From the NCBI GenBank assembly GCA_024642005.1, contig JAHECA010000016.1, positions 1 through 64,000 on the forward strand: 64,000 nucleotides of DNA, read 5' to 3'. The stretch comes from Robiginitalea sp. (GTDB taxonomy: Bacteria; Bacteroidota; Bacteroidia; Flavobacteriales; Flavobacteriaceae). The notes beneath the pieces were generated by a model. It was not told the origin of the DNA. It worked only from the letters and a program-made list of their open reading frames with translations, and made no database searches. The position numbers and the translations under genes are program-made. Below, one piece after another: positions 33,957 through 42,634 of this stretch (position 1 is its first letter; each line of letters begins with the position of its first letter).

Positions 33957-35477
33957 CTACATTACGGGCGTCTTCCGAAGCCGTTCCAGGCTCCGTTTGG
34001 CCACGTTGAGCTCGCGCAAGGCGTCCTTTTTCTTTGAGGTATGAGCCTGCATGCGCCCAAGGATGATTTTCAGGATTTTAACCGCCTCCAGAATGTGAGC
34101 TCCCTTGTTGAGCATGACGCATTCGGTGCGCGTTCCCAGGGTAACATCGCTGATTTCTGCCCGGGTGGCGATGCCGGTCTTGGCCAGGGTGTCGAGTACC
34201 TGGGTGGCCCAGATTACCGGCACGTGGGCTGCCTCGCAGAACCAGACGATCTCGCTCTGCACCTCAGAGATGCGGTCGAAGCCGAGCTCTACCGCCAGGT
34301 CGCCACGGGCGATCATCACCCCGATGCGGTTGCGTTTCATGCCTTCCAGCAAAATAGCCGGCAGGTTGTCGAAAGCCAGGGGGGTCTCTATCTTGAAAAC
34401 CACGCCGAGGTCCTTTGCGCCCAGTCGGTCTAATTCCCGATACAGGTTTCTGACGTCTTCGGGCTTATTCACAAAAGAGTACCCCACCAGGTCGGCATGT
34501 CCGGCCACGAAGGGCAGGGTTTGCAGGTCGCTCTCAGTGAGGGAGGGGAGTTCCAGATCGCGCCCCGGAATGTTGATGCCCTTGTTGCTCTTTAGCTTAT
34601 CCCTGTGAGCTTCCAGTATTTCCAATTGCACCGCATCGCCATCCCGGGCAACGACCCGGGTTTTGACCAGCCCGTCGTCCATATAGATGAGGTCGTCCCG
34701 CTCCAGCCGGTCGAGGATTTCGGGTAGGGTGCTGTTGATGCGCAAGGGGGTCTGACCGCTCGAATCGACCAGGGCTGCCTCGAATTGGTCGCAGCTCACC
34801 GGGGATTTCTCGATCCAGAAGCGGCGGCCCTTTTCGAGGGGCAGGGGGTCGGAGCCCTCCGGCAAAAGCGTCCTTATCTTGGGCCCGCCCAGATCCATGT
34901 AAATGCGAATGACCCGGCCGGTGGCTTCCCCGGCCTGGTGAACGGCCTCAACCATGGCTTTCCAGACGGTTTCGTCGTCTTTGGCAAGGTTAATCCGGGC
35001 CACGCTCATCCCGCCCTGGGCCAACTCGGCCAGAAAAGCGGGTTTTGTCGCCATGTCAGGCGTGAGGGTAACCATGATTTCAGTGCGCTGCTGGGCGCCC
35101 GGCCGGCCGAAGAGGCGGGCAGTTTGTTCCCAAAGGAGTTCTTTGCTGTCCCGGTAGCCCACGGCTGCAGTTGGGATGGCCTCGTCCCAGGGAGTCCCAG
35201 ATATGTAGTTCAGGTTCCGCACCACATCATGCAGGTTTTTAAGCACGTACCCTTCGGCAGAACGCAGGGACGATACCCCAAGGTCAGACAGCGGATCGTG
35301 CAGGTCCCTCAGATCGGAACTGCGCAAGACGAGATAATGAAACAGGTTCATTGCGCTTTGCCGGAAGTCGGGATGGACGGCATCTGCAATTTCATTGGCC
35401 TGAGCCTGTTGATTCAGGATTTGGCGGTAGAGGGCGGTAAGCGCGTCGATGAGTGAACGTATCTCCATGACGGGCAT
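33957..35477 (-). CDS. Pyruvate-kinase-like protein with N-terminal extension
   Basis: A protein of 506 residues with a pyruvate-kinase barrel from about residue 130. Residues 1-130 are an all-helical extension not found in standard PK. The Mg/PEP site is partly kept: Lys-Ile-Glu in VVFKIETP, Arg-Gly-Asp in VMIARGDLAVE, GPKIRT after MDLGG, and ATQVLDTLAKTGIATRAEISD. Others differ: VATLGP is VTLTP, ARLNFSH is ARINLAK, and the TKG of LDTKGPEIRTG is LGG. The C-terminal allosteric domain is missing; the chain ends in a basic helix. It could act on PEP or another phosphodonor. A second ATG at 35468 is also possible. A canonical PK would be encoded elsewhere, outside the window. Confidence 0.75.
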   Translation of the reverse strand: MPVMEIRSLIDALTALYRQILNQQAQANEIADAVHPDFRQSAMNLFHYLVLRSSDLRDLHDPLSDLGVSSLRSAEGYVLKNLHDVVRNLNYISGTPWDEAIPTAAVGYRDSKELLWEQTARLFGRPGAQQRTEIMVTLTPDMATKPAFLAELAQGGMSVARINLAKDDETVWKAMVEAVHQAGEATGRVIRIYMDLGGPKIRTLLPEGSDPLPLEKGRRFWIEKSPVSCDQFEAALVDSSGQTPLRINSTLPEILDRLERDDLIYMDDGLVKTRVVARDGDAVQLEILEAHRDKLKSNKGINIPGRDLELPSLTESDLQTLPFVAGHADLVGYSFVNKPEDVRNLYRELDRLGAKDLGVVFKIETPLAFDNLPAILLEGMKRNRIGVMIARGDLAVELGFDRISEVQSEIVWFCEAAHVPVIWATQVLDTLAKTGIATRAEISDVTLGTRTECVMLNKGAHILEAVKILKIILGRMQAHTSKKKDALRELNVAKRSLERLRKTPVM

Positions 35478-35591
35478 TTTGAATGAGAACAGACAGCCCA
35501 GATTATCTGGGTGTATCAGATACCTTAAAATTACGAAAAGGCGCCCATTTTAAGGTTATGGACGGGCAAAACTTTCGCCCTTATTTCCGCT

Positions 35592-36137
35592 TCAATCCCA
35601 GCCTACCATCATGTACTTTACCGGGGCCGCATCGGGTATTTGCACGAGCTCCACCGGGTCTGGGGTATAGCGCAGGCTCGCAGGAAGGTCTTCGCGGGAA
35701 ATGGTGAAATACAGGTCACTGCCCTTGAGCAGCACCACCAGGTTGTTCAGGGAGGTAATCACCTTGCGGATCTCGGCTTTCGACTTGATTTCGCCGAAGG
35801 TGCTGGCCAGGGTGAGGCCGGTTTCCGTCTTGTAACGTGCATCGTGGATGCGCACGTTGCCGATGCGGCCCAGGGTGTCTGCAGCCGGGCTCAGGGTCAG
35901 CAACAGCTTGCCTCCTTTTTCAAACACCTCGATCTTCTCGTTGTTGCCAAGTTGCAGCCGGGTGGAGTCGCGTACCAGCGAATCGGCTCTGAAGATGCTG
36001 TCGAGCTGGCTCACGGTGTTATCCCGATGCAGTTTCCCTACCCGGTCGGCTACAATAGCAAAGGGGTCTTCTTTGTCGTTCTTGCATTGGGTCAGCAGCA
36101 AGGCGCTTCCCAGCGCCAGCAGAATTACTTTTTTCAT
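35592..36137 (-). CDS. Lipoprotein of unknown function (181 aa)
   Basis: The signal MKKVILLALGSALLLTQCKN puts Cys18 at the lipid-modification site. The mature protein has a helical N-terminal part (DPFAIVADRVGKLHRDNTVS) and a beta-rich remainder (IEVFEKGGKLLLTLSP, VKYMMVGWD at the end). No family is recognised. It lies 32 bases downstream of the HerA-like ATPase gene on the same strand, so it may be the last gene of that transcript; no functional link is evident. Confidence 0.7.
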   Translation of the reverse strand: MKKVILLALGSALLLTQCKNDKEDPFAIVADRVGKLHRDNTVSQLDSIFRADSLVRDSTRLQLGNNEKIEVFEKGGKLLLTLSPAADTLGRIGNVRIHDARYKTETGLTLASTFGEIKSKAEIRKVITSLNNLVVLLKGSDLYFTISREDLPASLRYTPDPVELVQIPDAAPVKYMMVGWD

Positions 36138-36169
36138 GGGGTGCAGATTCGTTTTTAAGAGGGGGTTGA

Positions 36170-37681
36170 TTAGCGCATCACTTTTTTGAGAATGCCCAGT
36201 ACGCCTCGAATAAAGGTAGCGCTGGTGAGTACTTTTACCACCGGGTCCTGGCGGGTGGAACGCCGACTGGTAGCCGTTGAACGGCCGGCCGGCTCGCGCT
36301 GGCGCTGGCGTTCGGCATCGGCCTCGGCCCGTTCGATTTTTGCCCCCAGTATTTCGTAGGCACTCTCGCGGTCTACCGTCTCCCGGTATTTGGAAACCAG
36401 CTTCGACCGGCCGATGAGTTCTCTGAGTTCGGCTTCGGTGAGGATGTCCATGCGGCTCATTGGGGCGCGCATCAGGGTCACTGCCAGGGGGGTGGGACGG
36501 CCCTTTTCGTCAAGGGCCGTTACCAGGGCTTCACCGATTCCCAGGGCGGTAAGCACTTCCTTGGTGTCGTAATAGTCCGATAGCGGGTAGTTCTCGGCCG
36601 TGAGTTTGATGGCTTTGCGATCTTTGGCCGTAAAGGCGCGCAGGGCATGCTGTATCTTCAGGCCCAGCTGGGCCAGCACTTCGTTGGGCACGTCAGTGGG
36701 GTCCTGGGTCACGAAATACAGGCCCACGCCTTTGGAACGGATAAGCTTTACAATGCTTTCGATCTGGTCGAGCAGCGCCCGGGAGGCTTCCCGGAAAATG
36801 AGGTGGGCCTCGTCGATGAACAAAACCAGTTCGGGCTGCTCGCTGTCGCCCTGTTCGGGAAAACTGCTGTATATCTCGGCCAGCAGGCTCAGCATAAAGG
36901 TCGAGAAGAGCTTCGGCCGGTCTTGTATGTCGGTAAGGCGAATGATATTGATGTACCCGCGACCCTGGTCGTCTATCCGGGTCAGGTCGTCTACATCAAA
37001 GGACTTCTCCCCGAAAAACAGCTCGGCCCCCTGCTGTTCGAGTTCGATGACCTTGCGCAATATGGTGCCCGTGGAGCTGGTGCTCAGCCTCCCGTAGCTC
37101 GCTTCGAATTCCTTTTTGCCCTCGCCTGTGGCGTATTGCATCACCTTTTTCAGGTCTTTCAGGTCGAGCAGCGGCAGCTTGTTGTCATCGCAGTATTTGA
37201 AGATAACTGCCATCACGCCTTCCTGAGCCTCCGAAAGGTCCAGAATGCGGGAAAGCAGCACCGGTCCGAATTCGGAGACCGTGGCCCGGAGTTTTACTCC
37301 GTCCTGTTCAGACAGGGTCAAAATTTCCACCGGGAAGGCCTGTGGGGTGAAGTCGAGCCCGATCTGGCCCATCCGCTGGTCAATTTTGGGGTGGCCGGGG
37401 CTGGGTTGTGCCAGGCCGCTCAGGTCGCCCTTGAGGTCCATCAGCAACACCGGGATGCCCTTCAGCGACAGGTTTTCGGCCAGTACCTGCAGCGATTTGG
37501 TTTTCCCGGTTCCTGTGGCACCGGCAATGAGCCCGTGCCGGTTCATGGTTTTCAGGGGAATCTTCACATGGGCTCCCGTCAGGGGTTCTCCATTGAGCAT
37601 GGCGGCTCCCACCACGATGGAATCGCCCTTGCACTGATACCCGTTTTCGATGTGTTCCCGGAAAGATTCGGCAGACTTCAT
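36170..37681 (-). CDS. HerA-like DUF853 ATPase
   Basis: The 503-residue protein is a cytoplasmic HerA/FtsK-type ATPase of the DUF853 (YjgR-like) group. Walker A is LIAGATGTGKTKS near residue 51, and Walker B is ELVLFIDEAHLIF near residue 280. A sensor/arginine-type segment is RSKGVGLYFVTQDPTDVP. The C-terminal 80 residues are basic and disordered (RQRQREPAGRS) before a final hydrophobic helix. The family couples ATP hydrolysis to unknown work on DNA or protein. It is divergent from queE. Confidence 0.9.
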   Translation of the reverse strand: MKSAESFREHIENGYQCKGDSIVVGAAMLNGEPLTGAHVKIPLKTMNRHGLIAGATGTGKTKSLQVLAENLSLKGIPVLLMDLKGDLSGLAQPSPGHPKIDQRMGQIGLDFTPQAFPVEILTLSEQDGVKLRATVSEFGPVLLSRILDLSEAQEGVMAVIFKYCDDNKLPLLDLKDLKKVMQYATGEGKKEFEASYGRLSTSSTGTILRKVIELEQQGAELFFGEKSFDVDDLTRIDDQGRGYINIIRLTDIQDRPKLFSTFMLSLLAEIYSSFPEQGDSEQPELVLFIDEAHLIFREASRALLDQIESIVKLIRSKGVGLYFVTQDPTDVPNEVLAQLGLKIQHALRAFTAKDRKAIKLTAENYPLSDYYDTKEVLTALGIGEALVTALDEKGRPTPLAVTLMRAPMSRMDILTEAELRELIGRSKLVSKYRETVDRESAYEILGAKIERAEADAERQRQREPAGRSTATSRRSTRQDPVVKVLTSATFIRGVLGILKKVMR

Positions 37682-37776
37682 ATGCGCAACTTTGGCGTAA
37701 AAATAGCAGAATTCGCAGGAAGTGCCCCCGGCAATGGCAGACTTTTTCCCCTGGTGATGCCGCCGGGCTTTTTAGC

Positions 37777-37784
37777 TATCTTTG
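37777..37784 (+). promoter_or_regulatory. -7 promoter box (TATCTTTG) for queE
   Basis: Exact TAnnTTTG match ending 4 bases before the ATG at 37789. A start site about 6-7 bases beyond would produce a leaderless or near-leaderless mRNA if this box is used. No -33 box is clear. Confidence 0.5.
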
Positions 37785-37788
37785 CCGC

Positions 37789-38421
37789 ATGGAAAAAGAG
37801 GCGATGCTGCAGCAGGTAAACCAGGGGGTAATGCTCCCCCTGATGGAGGCTTTCTACACCATTCAGGGGGAAGGCTTCCACACCGGGAAGGCCGCCTACT
37901 TCATCCGCGTGGGCGGCTGCGACGTGGGCTGCCACTGGTGCGACGTTAAGGAGAGCTGGAACGCCGACCTCCATCCGCCGACCGCCATCGGCCCCATTGT
38001 GGAACAGGCGGCCCGTTATTCAGATACCATCGTAGTAACCGGGGGCGAACCCCTTACCTGGAATATGGACCCGCTAACGGCGGCCCTTAGGGAGCGCGGT
38101 ATGAAGATCCATATCGAGACCTCCGGGGCGTACCCCCTTAGCGGTCACTGGGACTGGATTTGCCTCTCTCCCAAAAAAACGAAAGGGCCACTGGACGAAA
38201 TCTATACCCGGGCCAATGAGCTCAAGGTAATCGTCTACAACAAGCACGATTTTGCCTTTGCGGAAGCACAGGCCGCCAGGGTAGGGCCAGGCTGCCAATT
38301 GTTCCTGCAGCCCGAGTGGAGCGTGCGGGAGAAGGTAACCCCCTTAATCGTCGATTACGTGATGGCACACCCCAAATGGCGCGTGTCGCTCCAAACCCAT
38401 AAATACCTCAATATTCCCTGA
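37789..38421 (+). CDS. queE: 7-carboxy-7-deazaguanine synthase (QueE)
   Basis: A radical-SAM enzyme of 210 residues that makes 7-carboxy-7-deazaguanine, the precursor of preQ0 and queuosine. The [4Fe-4S] cluster motif appears as CDVGCHWCDVK (C-x3-C-x2-C) near residue 45, after FYTIQGEGFHTGKAAYFIRV. SAM-binding residues are in TGGEPLTW and in HIETSGAYP. The C-terminal LSPKKTKGPLDEIY and QPEW segments fit the family. It is divergent from the HerA-like ATPase, with 107 bases between starts, and a promoter box directly before it. Confidence 0.95.
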   Translation: MEKEAMLQQVNQGVMLPLMEAFYTIQGEGFHTGKAAYFIRVGGCDVGCHWCDVKESWNADLHPPTAIGPIVEQAARYSDTIVVTGGEPLTWNMDPLTAALRERGMKIHIETSGAYPLSGHWDWICLSPKKTKGPLDEIYTRANELKVIVYNKHDFAFAEAQAARVGPGCQLFLQPEWSVREKVTPLIVDYVMAHPKWRVSLQTHKYLNIP

Positions 38422-38429
38422 CCGGGCCG

Positions 38430-39239
38430 TCAGCGGCCCCCTGCGGCCTGCAGGTCGCGAAGGCATTCAGGGCCCAGGTCGGGCACTACTGTGAAATTTT
38501 TCGCCGCCCGATCCAGTAAGACCTTAGCCATTCCCTGGGTGAATTCGAGGGAGGCCTGCATGAGGCAGCCGTCTTCCACGCAGTGGTTGGCGGCGTCTGG
38601 GTCTTCGTGCTGATTTACTTCCAGGATACCCAGGTTTACCAGGCCGAACAGGTGGCCGAATTCGTGCGTGAGGGTAGAGGCCTCGATCTCGGCAGCGTTG
38701 ATGCCATCGGTTTTGGAGGCCAGCTCCCTGATGGTGCTTTCGTGCAATACCATGGAGGTATTGCGGTACACCGCCCCAAGGGTAAAGGTAGTCCCGTTCG
38801 GGTCGTCTGTGCTGGAGGGGGCGTCGGCAAAGAAGATGTACAGACCCAGGGTACGGCCTTCGTTGTAAATAGTCCGGTTTTCATTCTCCAGGATGGCGAT
38901 CTCCTGAAGGGTCAGGGTTTCCTCGCCCGGGGAGGGGAGGGGGAGAAATTCGAAGCGGATCACGTTCTTAAAGGTGCGCAGGGTCAAAAATTCGCGCAGG
39001 TCGGCCAGGGCCAGGTCACTGGGCCTGAAACCTTCCACATAGGCAATCTCTATGGCCAACTCATCAAAATTGGCATTGGCGAGCAGGTCTACAGCGCTTT
39101 CTCCTGTAGCCAGCAGGTTGCCCGACCGGTCAATTGGGTCGGGATCCGGCTCGGAATCTTTGGAACAATTGCCCAGCAACAGGGCCAGTAAAAGGGCGGC
39201 TAATAGCCTGAAGTTTTTATGCATGCCAATCTTTTTCAT
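38430..39239 (-). CDS. Membrane-attached zinc-metalloprotease-like lipoprotein
   Basis: The 269-residue protein has a lipobox (LLGNC) after the hydrophobic FRLLAALLLALLL. The metal site is LTHEFGHLFGLVN, in which HExxH is followed by GxxN rather than the usual GxxH; a third ligand could be His in NQHEDPDAANHCVEDGCLM a few residues later. That layout is seen in a family of flavobacterial metalloproteases, from memory. It would act in the envelope; the substrate is not known. The start at 39239 lies one base after the methyltransferase stop, so the two are translationally coupled. Confidence 0.75.
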   Translation of the reverse strand: MKKIGMHKNFRLLAALLLALLLGNCSKDSEPDPDPIDRSGNLLATGESAVDLLANANFDELAIEIAYVEGFRPSDLALADLREFLTLRTFKNVIRFEFLPLPSPGEETLTLQEIAILENENRTIYNEGRTLGLYIFFADAPSSTDDPNGTTFTLGAVYRNTSMVLHESTIRELASKTDGINAAEIEASTLTHEFGHLFGLVNLGILEVNQHEDPDAANHCVEDGCLMQASLEFTQGMAKVLLDRAAKNFTVVPDLGPECLRDLQAAGGR

Positions 39240-39240
39240 A

Positions 39241-39972
39241 TCAAACGTTTTTTGCCGGGTTCTGGTATGCCGGCCGCACCAGGCGAGCCAGGTAATCGTA
39301 ATGGGGCCCTTTTGCGACCTGCTCGGCAACCAGCCCGGCTTGGGCTGCTGAGGCTGCCAGGGTGGGGTAGTCTACAAACAGCCAGGGGAAGGTTTTGCCT
39401 TTTTTTCCCTTGTATTCCCAGCGGTAACGCATTTCCCCATAGTAGCCCTGGTCGGCTGGAACCCAAACACCCCCATCATCATCTTCCTCATAGAGGTAGA
39501 TCAGATCACTGGAATCCAGCAGAATCTGCCCGCCAGGAGCCAAGAGCGAAGCCAGGTGTTCCAGGAAGCCCGCCAATTGTGACAGGCTGCCGGCCAGGCC
39601 GGCCCCGTTCATTAATAACAACAAAGTAGCGTATTTTCCCGACTTGAAATCCCAGATATTTTTGCAAAAGGTATTTTGCAGGCCCCTTTCAGAGGCGACG
39701 CGAATCGCCCCCGGAGAACTGTCCAGGCCGGTGCACGTTAGCCCCCGTTCCTGTAAAATAAGGCTGTGGCTGCCCGCCCCGCAGCCGATATCGAGCACCG
39801 GCCCGACTGCCAGGCCGAGGGCCATTTGTTCCAGCCCGGGCATTTGCTCAAAAGGCCTGAAAAAGTAAGCCGGCGACAGGGTCTCCACGCTGCCCAGGGA
39901 AGTGTGGATGCGCAGATCGGGGGCTGGCCTGCCTTGCCAGTGGTCAAGAAGGGCCTTTCCCAAAAAGTCCAT
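39241..39972 (-). CDS. Class I SAM-dependent methyltransferase
   Basis: The 243-residue protein has the class I fold with motif I VLDIGCGAGSHSLILQERG near residue 59 and motif II TGLDSSPGAIRVA near residue 79. The substrate is unknown; the DQGYYGEMRYRWEYKGKKG insertion between strands is not typical of small-molecule methyltransferases. It precedes and is coupled to the metalloprotease-like gene and is divergent from the YkgJ-like gene. Confidence 0.88.
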   Translation of the reverse strand: MDFLGKALLDHWQGRPAPDLRIHTSLGSVETLSPAYFFRPFEQMPGLEQMALGLAVGPVLDIGCGAGSHSLILQERGLTCTGLDSSPGAIRVASERGLQNTFCKNIWDFKSGKYATLLLLMNGAGLAGSLSQLAGFLEHLASLLAPGGQILLDSSDLIYLYEEDDDGGVWVPADQGYYGEMRYRWEYKGKKGKTFPWLFVDYPTLAASAAQAGLVAEQVAKGPHYDYLARLVRPAYQNPAKNV

Positions 39973-40021
39973 GTATCGTACATTTGGCGGGAGTCAAAGG
40001 TATGAATTAATGCCGCCTTCC

Positions 40022-40522
40022 ATGCACGAATCACCAGATAAACTGCCCCAGCTGGCCGCCGAGAAAAAAAGTCAGAACCAGCGCTTTTTCAGGAAACTGA
40101 AGGCCCGCCCGCCCCGCGAGCTCGATAGCCTGATGCTGCAATTGCACCAGGAGGAGTTCCGCCGTACCGATTGCCTGGCATGCGCCAATTGCTGCAAAAC
40201 CACCGGGCCGCTGTTTACCGGTGCCGATATCGACCGCATTGCCGCTCACCTGAAACTGAAACCCGGGCAGTTTGTGGAACAGTACCTGCGCCTGGACGAA
40301 GACGGAGACTATGTGCTGCAGCGGGTGCCCTGCCCATTTCTCGACGCCGAAAATTACTGCCTGATATACGACCATCGCCCCAAGGCCTGCAGGGAATATC
40401 CCCATACAGACCGAAAGAAATTCCACCAGATTTCGGCCCTTACCGTGAAAAACACGGCCATTTGCCCGGCGGCCTTCCGCATTGTGGAAGAAATGAAAAA
40501 GCGCCTGCCCGGCTACCTCTGA
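40022..40522 (+). CDS. YkgJ-like cysteine-cluster protein
   Basis: A 166-residue cytoplasmic protein of the zinc/iron-chelating YkgJ family. Cysteines occur in DCLACANCCKTTGP, PCPFLDAENYCLIYDHRPKAC and AICPAAF, which fits binding of a Zn or Fe-S cluster. The function is not known. The ATG at 40022 (MHESPDKL) is chosen, but an earlier in-frame ATG at 40010 is possible. The gene is divergent from the methyltransferase and is followed after 46 bases by a hydroxylase-type membrane gene. Confidence 0.85.
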   Translation: MHESPDKLPQLAAEKKSQNQRFFRKLKARPPRELDSLMLQLHQEEFRRTDCLACANCCKTTGPLFTGADIDRIAAHLKLKPGQFVEQYLRLDEDGDYVLQRVPCPFLDAENYCLIYDHRPKACREYPHTDRKKFHQISALTVKNTAICPAAFRIVEEMKKRLPGYL

Positions 40523-40568
40523 TCGGCACCCGTTGCACGGGCTGTGAAATTTTAGGTATTTTAGGCTT

Positions 40569-41426
40569 ATGGAAACCATCCTGAATTACTTCGAGAACAT
40601 CCCTTCCCTCCACCGCAGCCTGCTGCTGGTGAGCGGCATCACCTTTTTCTGGCTGCTGGAAGGGGCCGTCCCCCTGTTCCGTTTCCGCTACCGCAAGTGG
40701 CGGCACGCCCTGCCGAATTTCTTTTTTACAGCCACCACGATCGTGATCAATTTTGCCCTGGCCTTTTTGCTGTTGCGCACCAGCGACTGGGTAGTGGCCA
40801 ACGACTTCGGTATCATTAACTGGGTGCCGGGCCTGCCGCTCTGGGCCTACGTGGTGCTGGGGGTGCTGCTGCTCGATTTTTTCGGGGCCTACCTGCCCCA
40901 CTTCGTGGAGCACAAGGTGCGGCCGCTCTGGATGATCCACCTGGTGCACCATACCGACCATGAGGTAGATACCACCACGGCTAACCGCCACCACCCCCTG
41001 GAGAGTTTTATCCGCTTCTTTTTTACCCTGGTTGGGGTATTTGTTTCGGGCACGCCCATAGCCATCGTAATGCTGTACCAGTCGCTTTCCCTGCTGGCCA
41101 CCCAGTTTTCGCATGCCAACATCCGCCTGCCTGCCCGGGTAGACAAGGCCCTGAGCTGGGTGCTGGTATCGCCCGACATGCACAAGGTGCACCACCACTA
41201 CCGCCTGCCCTACACCGATTCCAATTACGGGAACATCTTTTCGATCTGGGACCGCCTGCTGGGCACCTACATGGAGTTAGACCGGGAGGCCATCGTCTAT
41301 GGGGTGGACACCTTTCCCGACCCGGTGGTGAATGCAAGCCTCACAGGCCTGTTGAAACAACCCTTCCACAAATACCGGAAACCCACTTTTTCAGGGGAGG
41401 AACCCGATTCGCCGGCTCAGGGGTAG
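40569..41426 (+). CDS. Fatty-acid-hydroxylase-superfamily membrane protein
   Basis: The 285-residue integral membrane protein has the histidine clusters of the sterol-desaturase/fatty-acid-hydroxylase superfamily: HFVEH, HLVHHTDHEVD, and later DMHKVHHHYRLP. These bind two iron atoms and activate oxygen. There are about four helices (LLLVSGITFFWLLEGAV, ALPNFFFTATTIVINFAL and others). The hydroxylated substrate is unknown. Its end overlaps that of the NamZ gene on the other strand by 10 bases (41417-41426). Confidence 0.9.
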   Translation: METILNYFENIPSLHRSLLLVSGITFFWLLEGAVPLFRFRYRKWRHALPNFFFTATTIVINFALAFLLLRTSDWVVANDFGIINWVPGLPLWAYVVLGVLLLDFFGAYLPHFVEHKVRPLWMIHLVHHTDHEVDTTTANRHHPLESFIRFFFTLVGVFVSGTPIAIVMLYQSLSLLATQFSHANIRLPARVDKALSWVLVSPDMHKVHHHYRLPYTDSNYGNIFSIWDRLLGTYMELDREAIVYGVDTFPDPVVNASLTGLLKQPFHKYRKPTFSGEEPDSPAQG

Positions 41427-42625
41427 CGCAGGTAGCGGCCGCGAATGGCCCGGAATGCCTGTAAGCCTGCTTGCCAGCCCGCCCGTATTTCTGCGGCCGA
41501 AAGCCCTTGCTCGATTTGCTTCTGCAGGGCAGCCGTCCCCGCGTGCTTGGTAAACCCTTCGGTCAGGAAAAAATCTGCGCCCTGGGCGCGGTGCCGGTAG
41601 GCCTCGATGAGCCAGCCCAGGTCTACGGCCCGGGGTGGATCGGCCTGCCGCAGGTCGCGGCCATAGCACACTTCGCCCAGGAATTTGGGGTTTTTGGCCC
41701 CCGGGTTGGATTGGGGGGTGTACTGGAAATCGAAATAGGCCTTATCCAGGAATGGGGCTCCGAAACACTGGAACTGCCAGGAAGTGCCCCGCCCCGCATT
41801 CACCCGTGTCCCTTCAAAAAGCCCCAGGCTGGGGTAAAGCATGGCGGACTGGGTATTCGGGATATTTGGAGAGGGGGCGATGGGCAGCTGGTAGGGCTCC
41901 TCACGCCTGTATTGTTCCAAATCGATCACCGTCAGGTCGGCCTGCCTGCCGCCCTCCAGCCAGCCTTCCCCGTTCAGCATGCGGGCGTATTCGCCAATGG
42001 TCATCCCGTAGGCGAGCGGTACCGGGGCCAGGCCCAGAAAGCCCCGGTTTTCGGGCTCCATGATCGGGCCGTCCACAAAATCTGCATTGGGGTTGGGCCG
42101 GTCTAAGACCAGCACAGGCACCCCGGCTTCGGCGCAGGCTTCCATGACCAGCTGCAGGGTGGCGATGTAGGTGTAGAACCGCACCCCCAGGTCTTGTATG
42201 TCGAACACCACCAGGTCGAGGCCCTCGAGCTGTTCGGGTTGCGGTTTGCGATTGGCCCCGTAGAGGGAAACCAGTGGCAGCCCTGTGGCCCGGTCTACGG
42301 AGTCTGACACTTCCTCCCCGGCATCGGCCATGCCCCTGAACCCGTGTTCGGGGGTAAAAACCTTGATGGGGCCCAGGCCGGCAGTCACAAGGCTGTCGGC
42401 CAGGTGGGTATGACCGCCGTTATCCCTGAAAATCACCGAGGTGGCATTGGCCACCAGGGCGAAGCGTTTGCCCTTCAGGAGCGGGAAATAGGCTTCGGTA
42501 CGATTGGCCCCGACCACAACAGGCCCAGGCGCCGGGGCCGGGTCGGGCTGTTGCGCGGGCGAACTTCCGCAGGCGAGCAGCCCGAAGAAAACTACAAATA
42601 GCGTATTTTTGAAAGCGGCTAACAC
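41417..42625 (-). CDS. namZ: NamZ-type exo-beta-N-acetylmuramidase (DUF1343)
   Basis: The 402-residue lipoprotein-like protein matches the DUF1343/NamZ family, which removes terminal MurNAc residues from cell-wall fragments. Family blocks are KVFTPEHGFRG, VVFDIQDLGVRFYTYIATL, LDRPNPNADFVDGP and SPNIPNTQSAMLYPSLGLFEG. A signal with a Cys is present (VVFFGLLACGSS). No ATG is available in the first 30 residues; a GTG at 42625 is the likely start, and the divergent permease starts 9 bases away with TTG. The protein probably works in peptidoglycan recycling. Confidence 0.9.
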   Translation of the reverse strand: MLAAFKNTLFVVFFGLLACGSSPAQQPDPAPAPGPVVVGANRTEAYFPLLKGKRFALVANATSVIFRDNGGHTHLADSLVTAGLGPIKVFTPEHGFRGMADAGEEVSDSVDRATGLPLVSLYGANRKPQPEQLEGLDLVVFDIQDLGVRFYTYIATLQLVMEACAEAGVPVLVLDRPNPNADFVDGPIMEPENRGFLGLAPVPLAYGMTIGEYARMLNGEGWLEGGRQADLTVIDLEQYRREEPYQLPIAPSPNIPNTQSAMLYPSLGLFEGTRVNAGRGTSWQFQCFGAPFLDKAYFDFQYTPQSNPGAKNPKFLGEVCYGRDLRQADPPRAVDLGWLIEAYRHRAQGADFFLTEGFTKHAGTAALQKQIEQGLSAAEIRAGWQAGLQAFRAIRGRYLRYP

Positions 42626-42634
42626 AGAGAGGGG

